From: Paraspadella gotoi | Lineage: Eukaryota > Chaetognatha | NCBI GenBank assembly: GCA_051294375.1 | Contig: CM119270.1 | Location: 11,910,416-11,974,415 of the forward strand | Direction: 5' to 3' | Length of the DNA stretch: 64,000 bases | Shown: positions 27,901 through 39,250 of the stretch, piece after piece | How the letters are laid out: each line of letters begins with the position of its first letter | Numbering within the stretch: the first letter of the stretch is position 1 | The notes under the pieces: generated by a model | Databases searched by the model: none | What the model was told of the DNA's origin: nothing | The model's input: the letters and a program-made list of their open reading frames with translations, nothing else | Program-made: the position numbers and the translations under genes

Positions 27901-30389
27901 TTTAGCATTTTTCGTAGTTTCATGCTATTTTGTAAATTTTATCTCTTGACTTTTGTTTATATTTTGATCGATCTCTTTGATATCTACGCCGTACTGCGCG
28001 TCATCTTCAGCTCAAAACCCTTGGAGAGAAACAAAAACTTTTTCATATAACTTATATTGACTATACAGTATGGAATATGGACTAGTTTGATTTTAACTTC
28101 AATATGTTGTCTGCGTCATCTTGTTTCATTCTTGTTGCTTAATAATGGTTATAACAGAAACGTTTCACGATTTTGATAATATGTCGTCAATTGAGATTAA
28201 TAAAATTTAATTAGCAAATATTATTATTTTTAAAGAAAAGCATTTTATAGCTAATTTTCTTCATAACTTTCTTTCAAAAAATGCGTTTCTTATTTCTTGA
28301 TTTAATGAATTTAATGAATAAAAATTTTAAACTACTAAAAGAATTCGACATCATTAAACATGCAACCACTCGTGAAGGGAAATGAAAGAAATCACTTAAC
28401 TAATAACTCCCTTTTACGTTGTCTTTTATTTGTATTGCATCACACTTTAAAAAATTATTAACAAGATCCCATATTTACCCGCGTTGCCCAACAACGACAT
28501 CAATCCAATCATAAAAATTAAATTGGTGTCAGAATTTGGAAATTCCCTTTAACAAAATTAAAATATCTTTCAAATAACAATAAAATCCTGGAAAAAAATT
28601 ACAAGAAGCAACCCAAGTTTCTCAAAGCTTTCTTAATAAAGCCAAAAAACGGCTGTATTTGGTAATCGAATTACGAGACGATTACAGTCGTGACTGTGAA
28701 AAGTCCACCCGGTTGATTGAGCCGATGTGAAAAAGTGAGCCGGATGTAATATCACTTTCCAGCCCACATCCGGTGTGACTGACTGACTGACTGACGGTAG
28801 TTAAAAATAGAAACTCAAAATCCGCCACTGGACAAGCGACGTCAGTTTTTCCACGAATATTCTTTCGTTGCTTGCGTCTTTTTTTGTAACTCTTACCGAA
28901 GACCCTTCAAAAGCCACTTCGGACTTATAACGTAGTGATATTTTAAATCCCACAGAAACATCGACGCTTCCAAACTTTTTTTCTCCGACCTTGAAAGTGC
29001 CCTGCCCCCGCCCTGCCCTGCCCCATGCCCCTGCCCCTACCCCTGCCCGTTCGGCCTTCGCACATATATCTTTTTTTATCTCCGTTTTCGACAACAACAA
29101 CAACAAGATCAACATGTTAACGACGGACTCCATCTTCAACCCGCGGAAGCGGCTCGTCCACGAACTCCTCGCCGACGCCTCCACCGACGAAGACGATGCG
29201 GAGATCCTCCGACTCCTCCAAGCCTTCGTCCGCTCCAACGACGACGACAGCGCACTCTTGACTTTCGCCGCCAACGCGACGTCTGCGGGCGAACGTTGCT
29301 GACGAAGGCGGTGTTGGCCAATCGGAAGAAGATCGTCGACAGACTCTTAGAGACGGTCAGTCTAGAAGGAGTTGAAAAGGGGCGTGACCTTCGCTTCTTG
29401 AGTGTAAGAGGATGCTGTACTTAATGTGAATGCTGTGTTGTTTTAGCTCTTGTTGTTATGAATTTTTGTTGCTCTCTGGATTGACTTATAAATCTTGTAT
29501 CAACTCTTTATATTATTTTCATCTGTTTCCCTCAGAAAGCGAGCTCTTCATCGGCGACGCCCTGACTCACCTGTCGATCGGGCCACTACTTCGTCGCCTC
29601 CGCCATCTTGGAATTCGCTTGCCGCCCGAGGGGAAACTAACAGACAAAAGAGCAACGGTCAGACGGAGGCGATCCAACGACGTTTATATCGGTGGGGATT
29701 TTGTTTAAGTTGATATTTTATAATGGTGAAAGAACATCATTCTAACTTCCTTTCACGCTGTTATCTTTTTGGAAGTTGACACAATATTACTAGTTCGAAC
29801 GAGTCACCGTATAAACAACAAACCTCACTCTTTCAATATTCACTTTTCCTCGAAACGACGACAACCATTCCTATTCCTCGTCTCTTCAGGCGAACCAACT
29901 TCAGCGAGTGGAGTTGCCAAGTGGGAGCTCGTCACCCTGGGTCACAGAGAGTGTCGCGTCAAGAAGATCTGCACCACCGCGGCTGAGGTGTGGTTCCACC
30001 TGTTGGAGGAAGACGACGTCACGGGAAGGGAGCGCCTTCTTCGGCGCGCGAGTCCGTGGCCAACCCCTCATCCACGCCTGTCACGTCGACGACTACGAGA
30101 TGATTCATTTATGCTGCAGTGGGGATTCGTCGTCTTGGATCCGGACAGGTTAGTGAGAGAGGCATTTATATATGGACCAAAGACGACCTGGACAGAGGAC
30201 CATGGATATTAAACGCTTTTTTTACATTTTTCCTCAGATAGTTGATGTCTACAATTCCTTTCATTTTCTCGTCGCTTGGTTGATTGATGTTGATTGGAAT
30301 TGATTGATTGATTGATTGATTGATTGACTTATTGATGATCTTGATTTGATATTATTTATTGATTTATTATTTTTTATTTATTTATTATT

Positions 30390-30421
<32 letters not shown>

Positions 30422-33400
30422 TTATTTTGATATATTATTGATTGATGTTTTTGCTGATTGTATTTGATTTATTTGATGGTTGATTTATTTATTTGATTTA
30501 TTTATTTATTTATTTATTTAATTTATTTATTTACGTCATTTATCCAATGACCACCAAAGGTTTGACCACGACGCCACCTTTCTCGCGGACGACTTGGCCC
30601 TTCTAAAGGCTCTCTGCAGCCCGAGTCTCGTCAACCTGACAGAGACGGAGTCTACCCTTCGCTGCCTCGACCTGGCGGAACGCCTCGCCCCGTCGCCAAA
30701 GTCGACATCGAGTTCGCCGAAGACTACGCCGCTTTGAGCGGTCGTGTCAAGGTTACGCGGAGACGTTGCTCAGGGTGTGCCGCCACGACACGATCCGGAG
30801 GAGCTGGACGCCATCTTGGGAGTTGCTAGGGTTGTGGGGATGGGGATGGTGTGATGGTGGTGGGAAGTGTTATTGAGCGTTTGGGGAATAATTGTGAGAA
30901 TGAGATGAAAGTATAACATATTATATTATATTATATTACTTAAATTAATAAACATCAATCGAACGAAGCATAAATCAAGGCTCTGCTTTACAATCACCAG
31001 AGGCGCTAAAAGCGCTCAGATCCGAAGGGCGTTGAGCGGCGGTCACATCGGATTCTACACTCAAGAAAAATGCTACAGATTTGGAGAATTTGTGCATCGA
31101 GACAGGGGACTTTTATCGCTTCAACGCCACCACGTGTGACGCGTTGGCGCCAGTTCGTCTTCAATTTGGCGTTGTTGCGTGCTCGCCCTTTCTTTTCTTC
31201 GATCACGAGATGAAGAAAGGTGGACTTATAAATCATTTTTAATTCATTCATTTTAATCATTTGTGTATAAAAGATAAATAAATTCATGAATGAATTAATT
31301 ATTTAATTATAAAAATTTATGAATCAAGGAAAGAAAAATTAAGTGAGTGGTATAACTAAAATTTAAGTGTGAAAAAAAAAAATTTGAACCTTATTCTTCA
31401 CTTACCACGCCCTTTTAAAGGCGAAGAGACGCCGGACCAATCTCACCCCCGCGTTCAGCGTCATTCTCCGCCAACACGCGCCCTCCATTCGTGGCGCGAG
31501 AAAATCGCCGCTTGGTGGGAGGACGCGTAGCAGTCCTTAGGTCAAGCTTTCTCACTACCCTTCAGGTTAGCGCAATCTTCTTTGAAGAACTTGCCAAAGA
31601 AGCACCCAATACTTCCGCAAATATAAACGTGACAAACTATCGCAACAGGCGCGGTTGCCTGTGATGCCCATTGGGATGGGGCAATCTCCTGTTGACTTTG
31701 GGGGCTTCCGACCCTCAGTCACGCCTCACGTACTGCGCGATTACCCTAGGGACGGTCTCGCTTTGTTAACGAGAGAAAGTCGTTAGGACTGTGGATGGAC
31801 ACAACGCCTGGGATGGTGTGTGCCCCTCTGAGCCAATGGTACTGGCAGACCGATGGTGGACGTGAGCGTGTGTGAATATACCCCCACACAACAACCTTTA
31901 CAAACATTTCATTTAAGAATAACAACAACCACAACAAGCGTCCATCTCCAGGTTTACTTCATCTTCCTGATCGTGATCTCCTCCGAAGTCTTCAAGGAGA
32001 ACCGGCGCAACATGACTCAATTGCGGTTGCCACTCGACAAGACGAGATTTGGATTTTGGTCTTCGTCCTCGGGGCGACGGTCCATCCTGGCCGAGCACGC
32101 CTCCTTGCAGCGACCTCGCCTTCTTCAAAAACTTTTGGAACGTCTACGGAATATCCAACATCACCTTCTTTCTTCTAGCGTAAATTAAATTAAAAAACTG
32201 ACTATTATTCTCTTTTCGTCTTCCTCTTTTTAATTACATGCAAGTAATTGTTTAAGAGAAGATGAGCGGTCGTTAACCTCTGAAAGAAAAGCGAAAGAAT
32301 GTAAAAACTATATTTACATACATATAAAGCAAATAACAACGATAACTCGGACCCGCTCTTAGATACCCTTCCGTTTTCCTCTCAGTTACGCAATCTGGTT
32401 TTTCGGCTACACTCGCACAACATCTGGTTGGCCATCACCCCCACACACCCGCTGTGGATCCAGGAAAGGATCGTCCAACGAGGTCGACGAGAGCCTTGGC
32501 CTTCAGCATCTTACGTGGAGATGCTGCAGAAGATGAAGAGCGGAGCGCTACAACAGCAGGTTGGATAGAAAGGTTTTTCTGACTTACTAAAATAGAGGAA
32601 TTTAAACAGTAATTTTTAAAGAAATTAATTAAATTAAAATCTTATTTTTTAAATTTTCATGATCTACTTCCGGTTTACGTCTTCAACAGTATCGATCCAC
32701 ACCGTCCCTCCTGCTTTCTCTTTCAACTCCACCACCCCGACTACCCTGGCTTGCCACTCCGCCATCCACTCCAAGATGGGCAGCCGCGTCTACTGGACGG
32801 ACAACGATAACTTCCTCGTCGTCTCGGAGATTTTTTCTTCATGCCTCCGGCACGTGGCCATTCTGGGCAGGCTGTCCCAGCTCTGCCAGATCCACAAGCA
32901 GCTCGGCTCATGCAGTTGATGCTGTTTCAAGACGACGAAACACGTCGCCCTCTTCTTCTTCGTTTTCTTCATGTATATCTCTTTTGCTTCACGGCGGCGA
33001 TTCAGATGATCTACGTTCAACTACAGGGGGATGTGGCAGATCGTGGTGAGGAGAGGTGGTGAAAAATGCGGAAAGCCTAATCAAGAAATCGCCGTGATCT
33101 TTGTTATGAGACACCATGTGAATGTAAAACTTTGCTGAAAAGTGGCTGGTTGTGGATAAATTAAAAGAAAGGCTAAGAATTTATTTGTTGGCAAACTAAA
33201 CTAAAAACAAGCGTCTATTTATAGTTAAGGAGAGAGGATCGGCGACGTGGATAGATTTTACAGTTCCAATGTTCTGGAAGCGGTTCCAGATCGCCCGAGT
33301 CTCCGATCCAATTTGCTTTTGGTGGCAGATACTCCTGCGATGAGAGAAAAAATTAGGAGGAAAATGAAGGAAAATGGGAAAATTATGAAAAACTGTTACA

Positions 33401-36400
33401 AAATCATTTTTCTGTCTTGCATGTGCGTCTCATATCTTATTAACCTTTCTCCCTCGACCCAACAACACTCCAGCTCGATCCCTGACCCGCCTTTCCGTTT
33501 GCCAAGAGATGAGTTCTCACTTTCCGGAATTTCCTCCGGACGCTGCGGGCTTCTTCTTCTGGGATCTCTTTGGTTACGGAGAGACAAACCACGGAGATTT
33601 TTTACCCAACATCCGTCTGCCCAAGGTAAAACCCATGGACGGACAGACGGACAGATAATAGGAATAAAGAACGGACCCTAAACGACAGATAAGACTAGAC
33701 ATAATAACGGGACCTAAAGACCTAAAGACCCAGGGACACGACCCCGGACTAAATATAAATTTAAAATTTACTCCCAGTGCCATCAACAAGTTTGTTCTTC
33801 CTTGTATTTATCACTTAACAATACTATTTTTTAATTCATTGAATAGTATTTTATTAATTTTGCTAGGCCATTGTGACATTCGTTTCTTCCAGGCTTTCCG
33901 CTCCGCCCCAGGACGTTTTATCTGACCGGAGACTCCGATGATGGGAGTTCCGGCCACTGCCTCTGCGCCGCCCCGATGGTGACGCGTTGGACGCCTTCGT
34001 AGTATAAATCATTGGTCGGCGGTCGCCGCCTCAACGTTACTCGTCGCGGAGGACGTCAACAACGCCTCTCAACTTTTCGCCGCCCGCGTCGCCGCACATC
34101 CCCGCCGAGGGGTCCCGCTTTCGTTCGTGTTTGAGCATGGTGAGGGGTTGAATGAGATCTCTGTTAATTTGTCTTGATCCCGATTTCGATGGAGATTTAA
34201 ATTAAATTCTTTGCATGTTTATCTGGATTAAAAAATTTACGATGACTTTTTGAGAATAACAGTCAAAAAGCTCAGATGCTAAGTCTATAACAATTGATAT
34301 TTACAAGGTCAAAGTTTGACCATAAAGAGAAGACAAAACAATTGAGGGTAAGGTTGAAGTAAGGTCAATTAGTTTGACCGGGGTTGCGTGTTATGGTTGT
34401 TCGTTCACAACATGATATTTAAGGAAAGACAAACTTGTGATGCCACTGAGTAAATTTTAAATATATATTTAGTCCGGTTGTCTGTCTGCATAAATCTCCA
34501 TCTTTCTCCTAAGTGTCTGTCTCTATGACCTTTCTTTGTCTATTATCTGTCCGTCTGTCCGTCCATTGGTTTTGACCTTGGGCAGACGGATGTTGGGTAA
34601 AAATATCTCCGTGGTTTCGTCGTCTCCGTAACCAAAGAGATCCCAGAAGAGAAGCCCGAGCGTCCGGAGGAATTCCGGAAAGTGAGAACTCATCTCTTGG
34701 CAAACGGGAAGGCGGGTCAAGGGATCGAGCTGGAGTGTTGTTGGGTCGAGGGAGAAGGTTATTAAGATATGAGACGCACATGAAGACAGAAAAATAGATT
34801 TTGTAACGCGTTTTTCATAATTTTTCCATTTTCTTCATTTTCTCCTAATTTTTCTCTCATCGCAGGAGTATCTTGTCACCAAAAGCAAATTGGATCGGAG
34901 ACTCGGGCGATCTGGAACCTGCTTCCAGAATCATTGGAACTGTAAAATCTATCCACGTCGCCGATCCTCTCTCTTAACTATAAATAGACCTAGCTTGTTT
35001 TAGTTTAGTTTGCCAACAAATAAATATCCTAGCCTTTCTTTTAATTTATCCACAACCAGCCACTTTTCACCAAAGTTTTACATTCACATGGTGTCTCATA
35101 ACAAAGATCACGGCGATTTCTTGATTAGCTTTCCGCATTTTTCACCACCTCTCCCTCACCACGATCTGCCACATCCCCCTGTAGTTGACGTAGATCATCT
35201 GAATCGCCGCCGTGAAGCAAAAGAGATACATGAAGAAAACGAAGAAGAAGAGGGCGACGTGTTTCGTCGTCTTGAACAGCATCAACTGCATGAGGCCGAG
35301 CTGCTTGTGGATCTGGCAGAGCTGGGACAGCCTGCCCAGAATGGCCACCGTGCCGAGCATGAAGAAAATCTCCGAGACGACGAGGAAGTTCTCGTTGTCC
35401 GTCCAGTAGACGCGGCTGCCCATCTTGGAGTGGATGGCGGAGTGGCAAGCCAGGGTAGTCGGGGTGGTGGAGTTGAAGAGGAAGCAGGAGGGGACGGTCG
35501 GATCGATACTGTTGAAGACGTAAACCGGAAGTAGGATCATGAAAATTTAAAAAATAAGATTTTAATTTAATTAATTTCTTTAAAAATTACTGTTTAAATT
35601 CTCTATTTTAGTAAGTCAGAAAAACCTTTTCCTATCCAAACCTGCTGTTGTTACGCTCCGTCTTCATCTTCTGCAGCATCTCCACGTAAGATGCTGAAGG
35701 CCAAAGGCTCTCGTCGACCTCGTTGACGATCCTTTTCCTGGATCCACAGCGGGTGTTGGGGGTGATGGCCAACCAGATGTTGTGGCGAGTGTAGCCGAAA
35801 AACCAGATTGCGTAACTGAGGGAAAACGGAAGGGTGATCTAAGAGCGGCGTCGAGTTATCGTGGTATTTGCTTTAAAATATGTATGTAAATATAGTTTTT
35901 CATTCTTCGCTTTTCTTTCAGAGGTTAACGACCGCTCATCTTCTCTTAAACAATTACTTGCATGTAAATTTAAACGAGGAAGACGAAAAGAGAATAATAG
36001 TCAGTTTTTTAATTTAATTTACGCTAGAAGAAAGAAGGTGATGTTGGATATTCCGTAGACGTTCCAAAAGTTTTTGAAGAAGGCGAGTCGCTGCAAGGAG
36101 GCGTGCTCGGCCAGATGGACCGTCGCCCCGAGGACGAAGACCAAAATCCAAATCTCCGTCTTGTCGAGTGGACAACCGAATTGAGTCATGTTGCGCCGGT
36201 TCTCCTTGAAGACTTCGGAGGAGATCACGATCAGGAAGATGAAGTAAACCTGGAGATGGACGCTGTTGTGGTTGTTGTTATTCTTAAATGAATGTTTGTA
36301 AAGGTTGTTGTGTGGGGGTATATTCACACCGCCTCACGTCCACCATCGGTCTGCCAGTACCATTGGCTCAGAGGGGGTACACACCATCCCAGGCGTTGTG

Positions 36401-37680
36401 TTCCATCCACAGTCCTAACGACTTTCCTCTGCGTTAACAAAGCGAGACCGTCCTAGGGTAATCGCGCCAGTGACTGGAGGCGTGACTGAGGGTCGGAAGC
36501 CCCCAAAGTCAACAGAGAGATGCCCCATCCCAATGGGCATCACAGGCAACCCGGCTGTTGCGATAGTTGTCACGTTTTATATTTGCGGAAGTATTGAGTG
36601 CTTCTTTGGCAAGTTCTTCAGAAGAAGATTGCGCTAACCTGAAGGTAGTGGAGGAAGCTTGACCTAGGACTGCTACGCGTCCTCCACCAAGCGGCGATTT
36701 TCTCGCGCCACGATGGAGGGCGCGTTGTGGCAGAGATGACGCTGACGCGGGTTGAGATTGTCCGCGTCTCTTCGCCTTTAAAAGGGGCGTGGCAGTGAAG
36801 AATAATGTTCAAATTTTAATTTTTTTCATTCACTTAAATTTTAGTTATACACTCACTTAATTTTTCTTTCCTTGATTCATAAATTTTTATAATTAAATAA
36901 TTCATTCATTCATGAATTTATTTATCTTTTATAACAACAATGATTAAAATGAATGAATTAAAAATGATTTATAGTCCCACCTTTCTTCATCTCGTGATCG
37001 AAGAAAAGAAAGGGCGAGACCGGCAACAACGCCAAATTGAAGACGAACTGCGCCAACGCGTCACACGTGGTGGCGTTGAAGCGATAAAAGTCCCTGTCTC
37101 GATGCCACAATTTCTCCACGAATCTGTAGCATTTTTCTTGAGTGTAGAATCCGATGTGACCGCCGCTCAACGCCCTTCGGATCTGAGCGCTTTTAGCGCC
37201 TCTGGTGATTGTAAAGCAGAGCCTTGATTTATGCTTCGTTCGATTGATGATTTATTAATTTAAGTAATATAATATAATATAATATGTTATACTTTCCTAT
37301 TCTCACAATTATTCCCCGAACGCTCAATAACACTTCCCACCACCATCACACCATCCCCATCCCCACAACCCTAGCAACTCCCAAGATGGCGTCCAGCTCC
37401 TCCGGATCGTCGTGGCGGCACACCCTGAGCAACGTCTCCGCGTAACCTTGACAACGACCGCTCAAAGCGGCGTAGTCTTCGGCGAACTCGATGTCGACTT
37501 TGGCGACGGCGGCGAGGCGTTCCGCCAGGTCGAGGCAGCGAAGGGTAGACTCCGTCTCTGTCAGGTTGACGAGACTCGGGCTGCAGAGAGCCTTTAGAAG
37601 GGCCAAGTCGTCCGCGAGAAAGGTGGCGTCGTGGTCAAACCTTTGTGGTCATTGATAAATGAAGAAAATAAATAAATAAA

Positions 37681-37752
<72 letters not shown>

Positions 37753-37789
37753 ATCTATTAATCAATCAATCAATCAATAAATATATCAA

Positions 37790-37868
<79 letters not shown>

Positions 37869-37913
37869 ATCTATTAATCAATCAATCAATTAATAAATAT
37901 ATAAATAAATAAC

Positions 37914-38008
<95 letters not shown>

Positions 38009-39250
38009 ATAGATCAATAAATCAAGCAATCAATCAATCAATCAATCAATCATCCATAAATCAATCAAGCAGCCAGCGACGAGAAAATGGAAGAAATTGT
38101 AGACATCAACTATCTGAGGAAAAATGTAAAAAAAGCGTTTTAATATCCATGGTCCTCTGTCCAGTCGTCCATTGGTCCATATATAAATGCCCTCTCTCAC
38201 TAACCTGTCCGGATCCAAGACGACGAATCCCCACTGCAGCAATAAATGAATCATCTCGTAGTCGTCGACGTGACAGGCGTGGATGAGGGGGTTGGCCACG
38301 GACTCGGCGCCGAAGAAGGCGCTCCCTTCCCCCGTGACGTCGTCTTCCTCCAACAAGTGGAACCACACCTCAGCCGCGGTGGTGCAGATCTTCTTGACGC
38401 GACACTCTCTGTGACCCAGGGTGACGAGCTCCACTTGGCAACTCCACTCGCTGAAGGTTGGTTCGCCTGAAGGAGACGAGGAATAGGAATGGGTTGTCGT
38501 CGTTTCGAGGAAAAGGTGATATATTGAAAGTAGAGTGTTTGTTGTTTATTACGGTGACTCGTTCGAACTAGTAACATTTGTCAACTTCCCAAAAGATAAC
38601 AGGCGTGAAAGGAAGTTAGAATGATGTTCTTTCACATTATAAAATATCAACTTAAACAAATCCCCACCGATATAAACGTCGTTGGATCGCCTCCGTCTGA
38701 CCGTTGCTCTTTTGTCTGTTAGTTTCCCTCGGGCGGCAGCGAATTCCAAGATGGCGGAGGCGACGAAGTAGTGGCCCCGATCGACAGCGTGAGTCAGGGC
38801 GTCGCCGATGAAGAGCTCGCCTTTCTGAGGGAAACAGATGAAAATAATATAAAGAGTTGTATCAAGATTTATAAGTCAATCCAGAGAGCATAACAAAATT
38901 CATAACAACAAGAGCTAAAACAACACAGCAATCACATTAAGTACAGCATCCTCTTTCACTCAAGAAGCGAAGGTCACGCCCCCTTTTCAACTCCCCTCTA
39001 GACTGACCGTCTCTAAGAGTCTGTCGACGATCCTCTTCCGATTGGCCAACACCGCCTTCGTCAGCAACGTTCGCCCGCAGACGTCGCGTTTGGCGGCGAA
39101 AGTCAAGAGTGCGCTGTCGTCGTCGTTGGAGCGGACGAAGGCTTGGAGGAGTCGGAGGATCTCCGCATCGTCTTCGTCGGTGGAGGCGTCGGCGAGGAGT
39201 TCGTGGACGAGCCGTTCCGCGGGTGTGAAGATGGAGTCCGTCGTTAACAT
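19096..39250 (-). CDS. TRPC-like cation channel gene
   Basis: Exons read right to left: 39250-39008 (ATG start, MLTTDSIF), 38824-38668, 38466-38205, 37640-37350 (donor tentative), 37201-36981, 36775-36639, 36249-36023, 35815-35642, 35508-35160, 34729-34577, then tentatively 19726-19677 and 19351-19096. Phases match across all joins up to 34577; the join into 19726 does not fit without a small indel. TRPC proteins are tetrameric plasma-membrane cation channels. Visible: ankyrin-like repeats (GDALTHAVDRGHYFVASAI, HACHVDDYEMIHLLLQWG), the TRP_2-type linker (GHIGFYTQEKCYRFVEKLW), several membrane segments, the pore helix with the TRPC LFW motif (LGLLFWDLFGYGDDE), TM6 (VIVLLNLLIALMTNVFKRID) and a TRP-box-like region (VQWKASKTRLRL, then PPPFN). 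About 840 residues, normal for TRPC. The exon ending near 19127 has a possible donor (GAC before GTAAGG), so the C-terminus may extend further. Odd: an inverted copy of most of the gene lies in its own intron. Confidence 0.82.
19370..19625. repeat. (ATCA)n tetranucleotide tract
   Basis: Degenerate AATCAATC repeats immediately upstream, in gene direction, of the TRPC TM6 exon. A similar tract sits in the innexin 2 intron at 46040-46285. Confidence 0.85.
19677..19726 (-). CDS. Tentative small TRPC-like exon before TM6
   Basis: After TTTATCAG the minus strand reads DLHHVFDLNCDDISF and ends at a GTAAG-like donor. It would supply the segment between the pore exon (ending RLPK at 34577) and TM6. 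Both junctions are off by one base relative to strict phase, so either small indels exist or the exon call is wrong. Confidence 0.4.
19890..24088. repeat. Old long inverted repeat with 2.4-kb spacer
   Basis: Arm 19890-20790 matches the reverse complement of 23160-24088 over about 900 bp, roughly three bases in four, with many small indels. Shared landmarks: the segments around 19950-20080 and 23890-24020 (GTGAAAGGTGTGCTAAA), CCTGTACAG near 20390 and 23592, TATTAAAATTATTTCTTCAA near 20598 and 23365, ATCAACATGCTTGT near 20690 and 23270. Reading frames are not conserved between the arms, so the homology is not coding. Either a large transposon with long inverted ends or two opposed copies of one repeat. 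Confidence 0.7.
21760..22041 (-). CDS. Possible small single-pass membrane protein (unrecognised)
   Basis: A 93-codon frame starting MSKIKPDISLFVFVLIWETW. It has a short hydrophobic N-terminal stretch that could be a signal peptide, a Cys- and Pro-containing outer segment with an NYT glycosylation-type site, one strong membrane helix (VIVIEALFVVVAIIFICFYL) and a basic tail (KRLKNKHMG). The middle is GC-richer than its surroundings. It lies in the spacer of the old inverted repeat. No family is recognised; it could also be one exon of a longer gene or chance. Confidence 0.35.
   Translation of the reverse strand: MSKIKPDISLFVFVLIWETWDFGCRKSLLPSDVEPSFPYGACPRLRPANANYTNTNQVIVIEALFVVVAIIFICFYLVQLMKRLKNKHMGLIN
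24240..24322. repeat. Interrupted (GA)n tract
   Basis: GAGAGA repeats broken by GAAGAG and GGAGAG units, just left of the 25-N gap. Confidence 0.85.
24439..24463. other. Assembly gap, exactly 25 N
   Basis: Run of 25 N. The left arm of the 19-kb palindrome begins at the very next base (24464). A second gap of the same size lies at 53931-53955, so the length is a placeholder and not a measured distance. Confidence 0.98.
24822..24915. repeat. (CT)n microsatellite in the left palindrome arm
   Basis: CT repeat with a few interruptions, mirror of the uninterrupted (GA)n at 43468-43599 but shorter, as expected for unstable repeats in two alleles or in noisy reads. Confidence 0.9.
25507..25575 (-). 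repeat. Partial R1 repeat (3' part) in left arm
   Basis: Minus strand carries the R1 ending with ATGGGCATCACAGGCGACC and GCTGTTGCCAT. Its mirror is at 42812-42883. Confidence 0.75.
30290..30540. repeat. (TTTA/ATTG)n tract in TRPC intron, left arm
   Basis: TTGA then TTTA tetranucleotide repeats of about 250 bp, mirrored by a longer (AAAT)n tract at 37655-38055. Confidence 0.9.
31638..31886 (-). repeat. Interspersed repeat family R1, copy 3
   Basis: Reverse-strand copy in the TRPC intron, about 65 bp upstream of the exon at 31952. Its mirror partner is copy 4 at 36313-36566, so it predates the two arms. This copy has more indels than copy 4. Confidence 0.85.
33663..34539. other. Spacer at the centre of the palindrome
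   Basis: Unique DNA of about 880 bp between the arms. It holds an exon-like GC-rich block (33893-34139) and, at 34330-34430, a segment similar to 19740-19840 (shared GGTAAGGTTGAAG and GGTCAATTAGTTTGAC). Confidence 0.8.
33893..34139 (+). other. Exon-like GC-rich block, unrecognised protein
   Basis: Bounded by TTTCTTCCAG and a GTGAGG donor. In three successive frames it reads TFYLTGDSDDGSSGHCLC, then APDGDALDAFVV, then NHWSAVAASTLLVAEDVNN followed by ARVAAHPRRGVPLSFVFEH. One or two indels would be needed for a single frame. Codon and GC content resemble the TRPC exons, but no TRPC segment matches. No function is assigned. Confidence 0.4.
36313..36566 (+). repeat. Interspersed repeat family R1, copy 4
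   Basis: Full copy starting GGGGTATATTCACACCGCC and ending GGCTGTTGCGATA, in the TRPC intron between the exons at 36775-36639 and 36249-36023. It is closer to copies 1 and 2 than copy 3 is. Confidence 0.88.
37655..38055. repeat. (AAAT)n tract in TRPC intron, right arm
   Basis: About 400 bp of AAAT repeats with AATC-rich interruptions that recur (CTATTAATCAATCAATC near 37754 and 37870), suggesting internal duplication of the tract. Confidence 0.9.

Larger units (their letters stand above)
29114..33625 (+). pseudogene. Inverted second copy of TRPC-like exons A-J, frame-shifted
   Basis: Mirror of the minus-strand TRPC exons: 29114-29355, 29536-29691, 29890-30148, 30560-30850, 31001-31219, 31421-31565, 31952-32179, 32396-32559, 32690-33045, 33474-33625. 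Splice sites are conserved, but reading frames are broken by small indels. One A is missing in the first exon, so the frame ends after FAANATSAGERC where the other copy reads on through KRDVCGRTLLTK. One G is missing at the start of the second exon, and the TRP_2, membrane and pore exons each carry indels. The minus-strand copy is intact at the same places. No TM6 exon follows on this strand. Probably a haplotype or read artefact; a real degenerate duplicate is the alternative. Confidence 0.85.
24464..33662 (+). repeat. Left arm of the 19.5-kb palindrome
   Basis: Reverse complement of 34540-43956 throughout: the start GCGTTATTAACTAG matches CTAGTTAATTAACGC at 43942-43956, the GA microsatellite at 24822-24914 matches 43468-43599, and all TRPC exons A to J are mirrored. 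Differences are mostly one-base indels plus length changes in microsatellites. Spacer 33663-34539. Confidence 0.95.

Noticed and set aside
29114-33625. Second functional TRPC gene on the plus strand
   Set aside because: Several exons are frame-shifted and no TM6 exon follows on this strand.
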